Below the pieces are notes generated by a model. It did no database searches. It was not told the origin of the DNA and saw only the letters and a list, made by a program, of their open reading frames with translations. Source: Galeruca laticollis (lineage: Eukaryota; Arthropoda; Insecta; Coleoptera; Chrysomelidae). Taken from it: a DNA stretch of 64,000 nt. The stretch spans positions 143,215,377 to 143,279,376 of the forward strand of contig OY998181.1 in assembly GCA_963921935.1 (NCBI GenBank). The letters are read 5' to 3'. Below, one piece after another: positions 1-11,574 of the stretch. Within the stretch, counting starts at the first letter, position 1; the number at the start of each line of letters is the position of its first letter. The position numbers and the translations under genes were made by a program.

Positions 1-3
1 TAG

Positions 4-426
4 CACTTATTATTTCAATGTGCTATGATAACAAGTTTTCTCCTCCGTAATTTGAATCCACCTCAATTATGTAACGGTACGCGTTTGGTCATCAAAAAGA
101 TCACCGGAAACATCCTTGAAGCAACCATTTTGGCTGGGAAGTTTAAAGGAAAAGTGGTCCTGCTGCCACGTATTCCGATGATACCATCAGATTCTACCAT
201 ACCCTTCAAAAGGCTACAGTTTCCAATTCGTTTAGCTTTCGCCATGTCTATAAATAAATCTCAAGGTCAAACAATGTCCATTTGTGGTTTAGATTTGGAA
301 AATCCATGTTTTTCTCATGGACAACTATATGTTGCGTGTTCACGTGTTGGGAAACCGTCGAATCTATTTGTGTTAGCTAAAGACAGGTTAACCAAAAACA
401 TTGTGCACCGATTGGTGTTAAATTAA
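4..426 (+). pseudogene. Helitron PIF1-like helicase, C-terminal fragment
   Basis: The 133 aa frame resembles the C-terminal end of the PIF1/RecD-like helicase of Helitron Rep-helicase proteins, the part that unwinds DNA during rolling-circle transposition. Visible motifs are INKSQGQT (helicase motif V/VI region, residues about 77-84) and YVACSRVGKPSNLF near the C terminus, typical of PIF1 motif VI. A stop codon sits in frame at bases 1-3, so the preceding part is either in another frame or beyond an intron. The Rep and upstream helicase domains are not in the window. It lies just upstream of the Helitron 3' hairpin, which supports one element. Confidence 0.85.
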
Positions 427-907
427 ATTGAAATTGAAAGTATTTATAATTCAAAAAAATAGATATTGATGTTTAAAAGTTTAAGACTGTCTGCCTTGCC
501 TACCTCATTCATGAGTTTAAGCGTCACATGTTATTTACTGTATTATACTGTAATATACTTATATTTGTTATAAAATTAAATGGAAATAATAAATCTGATA
601 AATTTTTATTTTGTACCTATTGATTTCTGCTTAATATCAAGTGTAAGAACATTTTAATTGTGTTCAACGTACTTCCCCTTCAAATCTCAATCCAGTGAAT
701 TTGTATACCAACATCAACATTTTCGTCTTTGTTCGTAAATAATTTCATTGTACTAAAGGGTTATAGTAGTAGAAAGTCAAATAAGGAGATCACCATATTT
801 TTTTACAAATACCATCTGTGTGAAAAAGCATAGTGGACTCCGTGACTGATGTTTTCTTATTGTTCCTCTTAGATTGTTTACTATAATGTAATATAACAAA
901 AACTTTA

Positions 908-937
908 GCCACAGCAACGCGTGGCCGGGTCAGCTAG
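908..937 (+). terminator. Helitron 3' hairpin and CTAG end
   Basis: GCCAC (908-912) pairs with GTGGC (921-925) around an 8-base loop. CTAG ends at 937 and the next base is T. This is the standard Helitron transposition terminator, not a transcription terminator. Confidence 0.88.
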
Positions 938-957
938 TAATAATAATAATAATAATG
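938..957. repeat. (TAA)n microsatellite at the Helitron 3' junction
   Basis: A short TAA run directly abuts the Helitron end. Helitrons often insert in or next to AT-rich simple repeats. Confidence 0.8.
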
Positions 958-1092
958 CTTTGTAAGATATCTCCAGAAACTTGAAATCCCCTCAAACGTT
1001 ATCACCGGTATTTCAAGAACGGTCATACTACAAACAACACATATTGTCAGAAAGTTTTTTACCCCATTGGGTTAGGCTGAATTGCCTCTCCA

Positions 1093-1290
1093 GTGGAACC
1101 AGTGAAGAACCAGTACCAATTTACTGAGATCACAGAAAACATAGAGTCGGACCTATGTAGAAAATGTCATCAATTTCCAGAAACAATAGAACACATCACA
1201 GGAGGGTGCAAACTCCTTGCAGGAACTCAGTATACTGAGAGACATAACACAGCAGCAAAAATAATTCACCAAGAGCTTGCCCTGTATTAA
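1093..1290 (+). pseudogene. LINE polyprotein C-terminal zinc-knuckle fragment
   Basis: The frame contains CRKCHQFPETIEHITGGC, a C-x2-C...H-x4-C zinc-knuckle arrangement, followed by a LAGTQYTERHN segment and AKIIHQELA. This combination occurs at the C terminus of many insect non-LTR retrotransposon polyproteins, downstream of the reverse transcriptase. The upstream RT and endonuclease are absent and the frame stops soon after AKIIHQELALY, so it is a fragment. Clade assignment is uncertain. Confidence 0.6.
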
Positions 1291-1744
1291 AGAAGAACAG
1301 CAGTCAAACAAATCTAGCCAGCCAAAGCAAGTTGATACAATAAGTGATGATGCGGTACATTCAGAACGTAGACAGCGTTCATCTCAAACAGCACACTCTT
1401 CATGGAATAATATTGAGAAATGTTCCCAGAGTAGAAGACCAGAATTTCCAGAGGCAAATGAAAATTCAGGTCAGTAGTAATCAGTAAGTATTAGTGTAGT
1501 ATGTTCATTTTTTATAACTCGGATCAAAAAAGTGTGTATATTTAAATTTCCAAACATTGCTACATCACATTATATATGTGAGAAAGCACAATGAGCTAAT
1601 CCTACAGATTCTAAAAAATCAGAATGTGTCTCAAAGTAACACACTACCTACAATACCAGTGGAACAGTATTGAAAATATGCTTAATAAATCGTTATCTGA
1701 ATCCGCACATGATACATCTTCAAATGATAATACAATAAATTGAT

Positions 1745-1961
1745 ACATAGGGATAAAACGAAAACTTGTTCCTTGGACTGAAGAACAGAAAAAAGTTGTC
1801 ACGACTTTCTTTAAGAAACATATTCAGAAAAAGAAGCCTCCTAAAAAGCCGAATGTTCTGAATTAATATCTAGTAACCCTAAGTTACTACATAACATGGA
1901 TTGGTTAAAAATCAAGGTGTTCGTTCAAAACCAATATTCTAAACCAAAACAACCTTGTTAA
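1745..1961 (+). pseudogene. MYB/HTH-like domain relic with frameshift
   Basis: Translation gives KRKLVPWTEEQKKVVTTFF and a KKHIQKKKPPKK stretch. After a frameshift near 1850 it continues with ECSELISSNP, then WLKIKVFVQNQY and a stop at 1959-1961. The pattern (W...F..HI...PPKK.EC..LI...W..IK.FV.NQY) is one I associate with MYB-like DNA-binding tails of TE-derived insect and fish proteins. The rest of the protein is not visible, except perhaps a loose Ser/Gln-rich stretch at 1277-1477 that I could not link to it. Confidence 0.45.
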
Positions 1962-2411
1962 ATATAAAGTAGTTGATGTAAAAGTGGAATAAAAAAATAA
2001 AGAAACTGTCTTTCTCTTCTACTGCCAAAAGATATTTACATTGGACCTATTATGAAACGTAGTTTTTTCTTTTAGATCACTGTAAAAATATTTTTGTGAT
2101 GGTTTTCTTATTCTTTGCTATCATAAATTTGCCATAATTAAAACAATGTTGAGATCTTTTTCGATTATATTTGTATTCTTGATAATTCTGTTAATAACAA
2201 TTTTTGGGTATCTGTCTTTAAAGTTATATTTTAATATTATTAGTCTTTGCAAACATTTAGATTGATGGGATTTTAAACCTTTTGGAGAATATTTTAAATA
2301 TTATATTTTTTGTTGTATCGTAAAGGCCCATTTTTCTAAAACATAATTTAAGAGTGTTTTAATAAAAAATATGATAAACGCTCATAACCAATAATAATCT
2401 TCCACTTTATA
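1962..2411. other. AT-rich gap without recognisable content
   Basis: I see no coding frame, TIR or tandem repeat here. It ends in a possible splice acceptor (CTTTATAG) just before the EnSpm-like frame. Confidence 0.4.
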
Positions 2412-3881
2412 GTCGGACAGTACTCCATACTTCTTTACAATTTAATGAAAAACAGCTTGGTCAAGGTACATATGTTCATTTAGGTTTGCAAAGAGGTTTG
2501 AAGCACTTTTTGAAAGTTCATGAAAATAAGTTAAATTTTTACCAAAACAAGAAGAGAAAATTGGTTGTAAGTTTTAATATAGATGGGTTACCCTTATATC
2601 ACAGTTCAAATAGCAGTTTTTGGCCAATTTTGAGATTGGTTAGAAATATTGTGGGTGTAAAGTATGTTTTTGCCATAGGTATATTTTATGGTACTTCAAA
2701 GCCCACCCCAATCAGCTCATTTCTAGCTGATTTCATTGAAGACTGCAGCAATTTAATTGATGAGGTTTTTTTTGCTAACGGTAAAAAATATTTTTTGCAT
2801 ATTCATAGTTTTATCGCAGATTCTCCTGCGAAGGCTTTTGTAAACGGTACAAGAGGTCACAATGGGTACTCATGTTGTGATAAAGTTCATTAGTGTAGAA
2901 AACATAAAAATAGTAGAATGCTTTTAAAAGAACTATCTGCTTTAAAATGAACAAACATTTCATTTAGACAACAAAGTGATGAAGACCACCACGTTGCAAT
3001 CATTCCTTTAGAAGAATTAAATATACATATGATTAAAGACTTTCCAATAGATTATATGCATAATATTTGCCCGGTTGTGATGAAAAGGTTGTTAAAATAC
3101 CGGGTAGGTGGCAACTTAAATGTAAGGCTTTCTATTGCAGCAACAAATGCAATTTCAAATCAATTAAAGATTTTTAAAAATTTTGCTCCTTCAGAGATAA
3201 ATCGTAAACCCAGACCTTTGAGTGAACTTTCACATTTTAAAGCCACTGAATTTAGAACAGTTTTATTATACACGGGAAAAGTAGCCCTAAAAGATAATAT
3301 TGACCTAGGCATGTATCACAATTTTTTATTATTTCATACAGTAATAGTATTAATAACCATTAATGATAATTCCTCCTCAACTAACAATGATGTGGCAGCG
3401 AAACTTCTAATGAAATTCATAAAACATGGTGAGCAGTTATATGGAAAACATTTTGTTATGTACAATGTACATATACTTAGTCATCTCCCTAGAGATGGTT
3501 GTAGATATGGTGGACTTGATGAATTTTCAGCGATTCCTTTTGAGAACTATTTGGGACAAAAAAACAATGCTTAAATCTTCTACAAAACCACTACAATAGA
3601 TTTGTCGCAGATTATATGAACAGGAAAGTGGACTTTTAAATATGACTTCTAGTTCAGGAAAAAATAATAAGTACGTCTTATGTGACTGTAAAAAAATTTA
3701 TTTGGATGGATATGTACTTAGTAGTTACTCATATTCAAATTCTGATTGTTACTGCTTTGCACAAAATAAAATAATTAAGATAAAGCGTCTTCCGTTTGAA
3801 ACTTGTTCTGAAGAAATAACGATTTATGGACAATATTTTCAAGACATTTCATCTTTTTATCGGTTCATTCTAGCCATTTAA
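2412..3881 (+). pseudogene. EnSpm/CACTA-like transposase, central to C-terminal parts
   Basis: Three successive frames (about 2412-2893, 3000-3574, 3642-3881) read as one broken transposase. Landmarks are VVSFNIDGLPLYHSS (predicted catalytic-domain start), FLADFIEDC, ADSPAKAFV with GHNGYSCCDK, then DFPIDYMHNICPVVMKRLL, KPRPLSEL, FRTVLLYTGK, and a C-terminal YDEFSAIPFENY-type motif (here LDEFSAIPFENYL). These match a transposase type common in arthropod, hydra and fish genomes that is grouped with EnSpm/CACTA. A possible splice acceptor precedes SRTVLHTSL at 2412. The parts are separated by an internal stop at 2891-2893, a stop in TTTAAAATGA near 2948 and a frameshift near 3575. No TIRs were found. 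The N-terminal exon of a related copy is at 26.7 kb. Confidence 0.65.
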
Positions 3882-4149
3882 AATTTTTTATTATTTCATG
3901 CCTTTCTTCAGAGGAGATGAAATTTTCCATGTCTAGCATACAAGGGAATTTTTTTATCTTGTCATACAGAGATAAGTTTGTTGCAATACCTCTTTTGCAC
4001 TCACTCACTTACAAAATAATTATTTCAGAATAAGGATGGAGGACTTATTATAGTTATAATAGAGGTTTCCAAATGTTTACTTTACATGTTGCTGTAGAAG
4101 TAGTGAAGTGAAGATTTTTATTTTACCTATCTGTGTATTATTTTGTAAG

Positions 4150-4695
4150 AATAAGAAATTTCATAATACACGTCATAATAGAACGTGAAATTACGTGACT
4201 AATTTACGTGAAATTACGTTCCATAATCACGTCATACGTTGTGACATATTAACGTGTTATTCACGTGATTTTCACGTCGACTTCGACGTACTTGGTGACG
4301 TTATTATGCCGGGTTAATCACGTCACTTGCCTGCTTGGGTTCCCAGCAAACACAATGACGTCAAGATTGATCCCGGACAATATATGTCCAAGTAATGACG
4401 TCGCAAAACGACATCTGTGACGCCAGGAAAAACCGTCTCAGTGTCGTCACTTTCACGTCATTTTTAGGTCATCAAAGGTTGCAGACAGTTACGTTCAATT
4501 AATAACATCGCAAAGACATCATTAAAATGACGACCCCTTGGACGACAGGTAAAAACGTCTTTTTGACGTCATTTTCAGGTCATAATTTGGTTGCAGGCAG
4601 TAATGTCCAATTAATGACCTCCCAAAAACGTAATTGAAATGACGATATCTGCGACGCCAGGTTATGACTTTTTGACGTCACTTTCACGCCATTTT
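4150..4695. repeat. TGACGT/ACGTCA-rich region with about 3 tandem units of 107-112 bp
   Basis: From 4385 three degenerate units begin at about 4385, 4492 and 4604. Each contains in order TGTCCAA, TAATGACGTC-like, a GACGCCAGG-like word, TTTCACGTCATTTT-like and GGTTGCAG. The upstream 230 bases (4150-4380) are also unusually dense in ACGT-centred palindromes such as TTACGTGAAATTACGT. No coding potential is evident. It may be the body of a non-autonomous element; TIRs were not identified. Confidence 0.75.
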
Positions 4696-5094
4696 CTATG
4701 ATGAAACATACATATGAATACATATTAATATACATAAATAATAATAAAAACTAAAACATAATTGAATTGAATTTTTATTTTATTTAATAAAGTTTGAAAC
4801 GGGCTTGTTTTTGAAAAAAGTGTATATTATTAATAAAACCCTGTGATGTGATGATCCAGAGTGTAATGTTAAATAAAATAAAAACACATTTTCTGACAGA
4901 GAGCTCACTCATTACTTAATATAATATTGAATTTAATATTTTAAACATGTTTGCCGCCATATTTCAACTACAAATGCCATTGGTTTAGCTGTGTATATGA
5001 CATTTGTTAATAATTATTACTACGTTGCCGCCTCGATTCTATTATTGTTCCCATGTATGAGGATTATATTTGCTTCCTAATTAATATATGCCTA
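4696..5094. other. AT-rich flank of the mariner element
   Basis: No gene, TIR or repeat seen. It includes the TA at 5093-5096 used by the mariner insertion. Confidence 0.4.
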
Positions 5095-6019
5095 TACGGG
5101 TGTTAAAAAAAAGTGTCACAAAATAAAACGGGGGGTAGTGTGGGCCAAAATATGCAGAATAGTCTTAATAAACATATGTCCGCAAATGAATGGTTACAGA
5201 GATACCGAGTGTTTTGTGTTTTTGTATCATTTTTTGATTATCTTTTTTCATTCTCAAAAACTTGCTTTTCGGAGTCCACCCTATTTGCAGTTATTATTTT
5301 GTTGTGGGTGAATAATTTTATAAATTTCCGTTATGCCTGTTTACACTAATATTGAACTAGCTGACATGCATTTTATGTACGGTCGTGCAAATGGCAATGC
5401 GAGGGAAGCGCTACGTCAGTATATCGACGCTTTCCCTAATCGCCACATCCCTTCAGTTCGTGTGTTTGGAATATTGCACCAAAGATTACGTGATACAGGT
5501 AAATTTGGGAAACAGTCACATGATTCCGGGAGACCAAGGTCGGTGTCCACTCCTGAGGCAGAAAAAGCATTTTTAGCACGAGTAGAAGAGAATCCAGAAA
5601 CTAGTGTGCGAAGAATATCAGCGGAGGTAGGAATTGGGGCTCCTCTGGTTTGGAGAATCCTCCACAAGCAGCAGCTTTACCCGTACCATCTTCAACGAGT
5701 GCATGCTCTGAATGCATCTGATTATCAAGCACGTTTCGAGTTTTGTCGATGGTTTCTGAGAAATGATGCTGAGGATTCCAATTTTATTGCACTGATTCTT
5801 TTTACTGATGAGACAGGGTTTACACGAAATGTAGTTTTTAATTTCCATAATTCGCTTATGTGGGCCGACGAAAATCCCCATAGTATCGTGGAATCCAGGC
5901 ATCAAGTTCGTTTTTCATTAAACATTTGGATGGGTATTTATGGCGACCGGTTACTAGGTTCGATTGTACTACCTAACCGATTAACGGGAGCTGACTACTT
6001 AAACTTTTTGCAGAACACA

Positions 6020-7282
6020 TGTTACAGTTCACAGATCTCTTCCACTCATATTCCACAAACTTTATTTTTCATTTAAGTATTTGTAAATATTTAATATTTA
6101 TTGGGCATATATCGTTTGTGGTTCACTTGTACGCTGTTTATAAAGTGAAAAAAATAGTAATAGATACGTCGTGGAAACATAAAAGATTTATGTATCACCT
6201 CAATACATATTGAAATTTAAACTATTGAAACATACATCAGTAAGTGGAGTGAATTATATCGAACAACTTTTTCAATTTAAATGGTACGGCTATGTTTCTA
6301 TTGGTACTATCACTCTGGCCTCCTTATCAGAAATGTCTATATTCGTGAAATATCCAGTCAACCTTCCTGACCTTGATTTCATTTGTCCAGATGGTCAAGT
6401 CCTCTTCTTCGCTCATAAACGATTGGAACAGGTTTTGTTGGAGATACCTCGATATTGGTTTTTGTTTGGTTATAAACTCGAAAACCACATGGTGATACTG
6501 TAGGTATTTATCACGTTGTTTTACGGCTCTGCGGTTTCGAGAAATATCAACGAATCGGTAATAATCTGGTGCAAGACTTCATAGTTCATGGATGTGAGCA
6601 CTGATTCGACAAACCCCACATGAGGTCACCCACCATCTAAGGTAAGTCTTGATCTAGTATCTATCTTCCCCCTCAAGAATGTTCCAAAATCGCTCTTATA
6701 AACGTGATTTCTTTTCAGACCTTCTATTTCCCATGTTATATTCTGTAACTGGCTGTTGATGTTGGCGTAATTTACTGTCCCACTACCACCAAAATCGAGT
6801 CAGATTAGCTCAATTAATTTAATCGTTAGGAACTACCGTTTGAGGGACCTTCAGTGTCAATTGGTAGAGAATGCTTGTCGTACCTGATGTATGAGGGATC
6901 CGGATGCATTAGTTAAATTTAATTTTAGTTATAAGATTTACGTTTATACAAATAATCAAATACATGTGATCCCGGAAGCATACTTCGGCGGAATATCTAT
7001 TTTTAATAACTTTATAAATTCAATCACCCTTTTTTTATCAGTTTTTATTGTTTGGCAATTGGTATTATACGGTAAATTATTAAATATAGTTCTTCCTATA
7101 CCGATTAATTATTGAATTTTTTTTGTAACTTGGAACTATTAGTACAGTACATTAGTATAATTAGAGGTGGTCTTGACCCACCCACTCTCCGTAATCGAGT
7201 AGCCCGGAGAACAAATTTACCAATACAGCATTAAAACCACTTCTTGCAACCCTCTCTGGTCAACATAGAGAGGCAGGTAACA
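6020..7282. mobile_element. Solo-LTR-like insertion in mariner (TGTTAC...GTAACA, 4 bp TSD)
   Basis: The 1,263 bp insert begins TGTTAC, ends GTAACA and is flanked by CACA at 6016-6019 and 7283-7286. Mariner coding sequence resumes exactly afterwards. TG...CA ends with short terminal inversion and a 4 bp target duplication fit a solo LTR of a BEL/Pao or Gypsy element. No protein-coding frame of a known type is seen inside. It could also be a small DNA element with 6 bp TIRs. The boundaries are certain, the class less so. Confidence 0.7.
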
Positions 7283-7880
7283 CACATTGGGTGATTTTTT
7301 AGATGACATTCCTTTAACCTTTATGTGACTGGGAAGAAAAACACCTTCTTACGACGGCGTAGATACCTGGGTACCTACTGTATAATAATTTGGAATATAA
7401 ACGCAAAATACCTGTTTTTATCAAAAAACTCCATATATGTATTTATAGGTACACAATACGTGATTTATGAATTTCTAACTTATCTGTATTTGATAAAATA
7501 AGACTTTGTTTAAATGGCAACAGCGCAGCGACATCAACTGAATTTATTCCTAGTTACAGGTCAGTTGCATGTTTGAGTTTGTCGAATAAACAACTGCGGG
7601 TGATTAAGCGTATTTGTTAAATTTTGTTTTAGAATATCTGATAGTAAGGCTGGTTCAAGCCAAGCCAATATTGCGAAACCAAGATGGCGAAATAAAAGGT
7701 AAGAAACAAGACGATTCTTTGATTTTAGTAGTGTATGAATAATGAAAACTGTCATGTTATTTTGCTTACCTGTGGTCTATGTGTGTAGGAGCCGCAGTGG
7801 AGTGGAAGTTTTTTTTATCTTACAAAGAAACAAGAACAATAATTATACTAATAAAGGTAATTCGAAATATGTTATTTCAG

Positions 7881-10800
7881 GCTGACCTCTGCAGAATTAC
7901 GAGAAGCAGTAGAACATTTGTCTGATGAAGAGCCATTTGTTGCGTCCGATGAAGACGAATATATTCCACAATTGTTATCAGGTGGAGAATCCGAGGAATC
8001 TGATATAGAAAAGGAGCCTGTAGTGGAGCAAGAATATACTGATTCCGATGAAAACGTTGACGAAGAAGAAGCGCCTACAAAAACAACTTGGGCTGGCAAG
8101 GATGGCACTCAGTGGAGTGACACATCATCAATACAAAGGCAAACAATAGGTCGTAATATTCTGCACGAAAAAAGTGGCGCATCATCATTTAGTCGTTCAT
8201 ACACGGCTCGAGAAATTTTCAAGTCTATTATATCTCCAGAAATGTGTACCTTAATTCTAAGGCATTCTAACAAAAAAGGTAGAAAAGTAACGGACGAATG
8301 GAACCGAAAATTGGCAGATAAATATCCACCTCCCAACACACCAAGCCCGAAAGTATTCATTCCATTTACTGAAGTAGAATTAGATGCATTTTTAGGAGTT
8401 CTTATTGCTGCTGGCGTACACAGGTCTAATAGGGAACACGTATCTGAAATGTGGAAACTAGAGTCCTTACCTCTATTTCGAGCGGCCATGTCTCGAGATC
8501 GGTTCAAAATGTTTCTCAGATTTATTCGCTTTGATGATCAGAACACACGTGCCGAACGTGCCAAAAATGATAAAGCTGCCCCAATTCGAGATATTTGGAC
8601 TATGCTAAATTCAAATTTGGCAAAGAACTACAAGCCAAAAGAATGTATAACAGTAGACGAACAATTGTTTCCTTACCCAATACATTCCATCGAAACCCGC
8701 AAAATATGGAATAAAAATTTTTTGGGCTTGCGATGCGGCAAATGCTTATCCTTTACAAGGTCAACTATACACTGGAAAACCATTAGATGGTGAACGACAG
8801 GTAAATGTCGGTGAGCGTACAGTTTTGGATCTAGTGGCAAAGTATAAGGGTTCGGGAAGAAATGTAACAACGGATAATTATTTTTTACAAGTCTGCAATT
8901 GGCCCGTACTTTGAATTCATGGAAGATGACTTTGGTAGGGACTCTCAGGAAAAATAAGGCACTTGTACGACCAAATATGCAGGCATCTAAAGACAGGCCT
9001 ATATACTCAACCATTTTCGCATTCAACAAAGATGCAACAATATGTTCCTATGTTCCAAAGAAAAACAAATCTGTTATTCTTTTATCAACGATGCACACTA
9101 CAGGCCAAGTAGATGATACTACCGTGGCGAAGCCTGAAATAATAAAATATTATAATCAAACAAAAGGAGGCGTTGACACCATGGATAAGATGCTAGGCGA
9201 GTATACAGTAAAACGTAGAACAAATCGTTGGCCATTGGCATTTTTTTTCAACACAATAGATGTTGGTGGCTTGGCTTCTTATTGTATTTACAAGGAACAC
9301 TGTAACGCGAAAAATTCGCCGAGCCGTTGTAAATTTAATTTGGCTAACCTGTCGACTGAGAGAAGTCACAGCGCTGTCGGAACCGAGTTAAAAATTTCAG
9401 TCCTCCATTTGCCGTCAAGGTGTGAACACACATCTGAACAAAAGATATTTGCATGTGCTCTGGGAGCCATAACGCTATTTCACGGAAAGCCTGATAAATT
9501 TTACATAGGGGAAGAAAATATCGCTCGATTTAACTAATCGAAGGTCTGACCCAATAATATACTGGACCAGGGGGTGCCGATGACCGAAGGATTCCAGTAG
9601 AATTGATGGATTTAAGAAAACACGTGGAAAATTCCCGTAGACGGCGTTAGCTGGTAGGATTCAATAAAAGGTAAATGGTTGAAAGATACTTTCTCGGAAT
9701 TAACAGATTTGTAGGCAATTTAACGTAGAAATTCTGCTTGATTCGTAATTTATTGGAGTTTGTAATCTGGGTTCGCGGGATAGATTCGTTATAATTTTAT
9801 AAATTCTTATTAATTCATATTCTACATGGCTTTATATTTTGTTGAAATAAGAATATATCACAGGGGTTGTATAAACATTCAGGGATGTGTCCAACGACGT
9901 AGTTTTTATATTATGGGTTTTTATTGGTATCGTAGTTTTTTTGCTAAGCGGAAAAAAACCAGTCATATAGTTTTTATTTTCAGAGTAGGTGGCTTTTATA
10001 CAGTTAAAAGTCATGAGGTGTAATTATTTGCGAATTTCGGGTATAGTTATTATAGTCAGTATGATGGGATATTACGGGGGTACGTCGAAAAGTTGACCGG
10101 GGTAAAATGTAAACCCTATGTAGAGGCTAATTCGTTTCTCTATTTTAGGGGGGTTTTAGTATATGGACATAAAAACGCTGATTGGAATTTAATGGGTCGG
10201 TGAGACCAGTTCCAGGAGGCCTGGATTAATCTGGAGGAATTTCAGTTCCTGTTCTGTTGCCGGGAAAGGAAAGGTTACAGTTTTCCTTTCTTATTTCTTT
10301 AAACTCAGTAGTAAATTCACATCTATGCTTCACAAATTACCGTTTTTTTTATATTAAGTTTTATTTATTTTTTTTCCTTACTTGAATTTTGTATTTAAAA
10401 TATTTTGAAATCTTGCGCATAGATTAAGATACGCTGGAACACTTGGTACGTACCTAGTATAGCGGTATTTAGTAGTTTTTTTTGCCTATTTCTAATGGTT
10501 TCTTGTATATAATTTTGCGCCGTATATAATTTTGAGCTGTATATTCTCCAGCAACGCTAAACTCGTTGTAATTTAAATTTCTGGCTTATGCAACCATTAT
10601 TTTGGTATAAATTGCGGAAGTGTGAACCCTTGTAACTGTACATTGGTGTTTTTTGGACATATATATAATATATTATCGTTGTAATTTTTGGAAATTTTGT
10701 ACATGAACAATTTGATCGATTCTCTAGAATCTTTGCTTTGAGACATCGGTGTAGTTTGGGGCCCTCAGCTCTACTGCACCCTGAGATTACAGCCTTCAGC

Positions 10801-11574
10801 TGAGCTCAGACGATTTTTTTTTATAATATTTTTCTTTTGGTAATGATATTGTATCATATATTTTGAAAAGAGACCTTTGGTCCACCAAGATTAATTAAAA
10901 TTTCAATCAGGGTGTATTTGCTGACTTTTATTTATTTATGATAATTTACCTATCAGTTTAACCTTTGGAGTGTGTAGTGAGTGTTGTTAACCCACTGAGG
11001 AGTTGTGGGCTAACTTAGGAAGTCTTGGGTGCTTGCCAAAACTTCTCTGGCGCCCTTTATGTATACTCAATAATTTTTTTGAAGAATCCACCCCTTCTTC
11101 GACTCGAAGCTAGTCGACTGGCGAGCACGGGTTGTACCACGTGAGACAACCCGCATACCTATAACGAGCACTGTGAGGGTTTGTAGGTTTTTCTCGTTAT
11201 AACACAATCCAAATTTTAGAGCAACTGATCAACGTCGAAGATTTCTAAAAGATCTTGCTCATGACATGTGCTTGCCCCCTATACAAATGCGATCCCTTAT
11301 TCCAAAAGTTGTTGGTAATTATTTCGCACGTCAGTCGCTAGAAATGGTTCTTGGTCGACAAATAATCGAGCCCATTGTTACTCCAGCCGGAGAACAACCA
11401 AGACGGGATGCTTCTGGGCGTGTTATGGTTGTTGGTAGCTGCCAAATTTGTCGAGAATTAAAGCTCAAACAAAGGAAGACTCGTAAAGCGTGTAAATACT
11501 GCTGTAAGCCAGTTTGTAATGAACACTCTGTAGATCAAACTATATGTAAAAAATGTTGCCAAAAAAACAACTGA
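7881..11574 (+). pseudogene. piggyBac 1 transposase, broken
   Basis: The frame enters after a good 3' splice site (TTATTTCAG, ending 7880) with an acidic N-terminal region (DEEPFVASDEDEY), as in other piggyBac transposases; the first exon was not found. The DDE_Tnp_1_7-type domain follows: VDEQLFPY (first Asp), TTDNYF (second Asp, near 8873) and GGVDTMDKM (third Asp, near 9170). A deletion/frameshift near 8670 removes the segment between LFPY and QYIPSKPAKYG, and another frameshift lies near 8880. After NAKN (about 9318) the frame runs into a 1.9 kb insertion and resumes at 11206 with NPNFRATDQRRRFLKDLA. It ends in a Cys-rich domain (CQICRE...CKYCCKPVCNEH...CKKCC). Confidence 0.9.
9322..11205. 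mobile_element. Unclassified 1.9 kb insertion inside piggyBac 1
   Basis: Transposase coding stops matching after AAAAAT (about 9321) and resumes at AATCCAAATTTTAGA (about 11206), so about 1.88 kb was inserted. An AAT shared by both junctions may be the target duplication. No known protein is encoded. The insert could be a long solo LTR (a TGTAAATTT start lies 12 bases inside the left junction, and GTTATAACA at the right), but the ends do not fit cleanly. I leave the class open. Confidence 0.55.

Larger units (their letters stand above)
1..937 (+). mobile_element. Helitron, 3' part (rolling-circle transposon)
   Basis: The segment holds the last part of a PIF1-type helicase frame and then a canonical Helitron 3' terminus: a GCCAC/GTGGC stem (908-925), an 8-base spacer and CTAG at 934-937, followed directly by T, as expected for insertion between A and T. 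The 5' part lies outside the window. About 510 bases between the helicase stop and the hairpin carry no other coding signal. Family knowledge: Helitrons make no target duplication and end in CTRR after a short hairpin. Assignment is confident; activity cannot be judged. Confidence 0.88.

Noticed and set aside
11046..11056. TGGCGCC at 11049 as a retroviral primer-binding site
   Set aside because: It is not preceded by an LTR end and no gag or pol follows.
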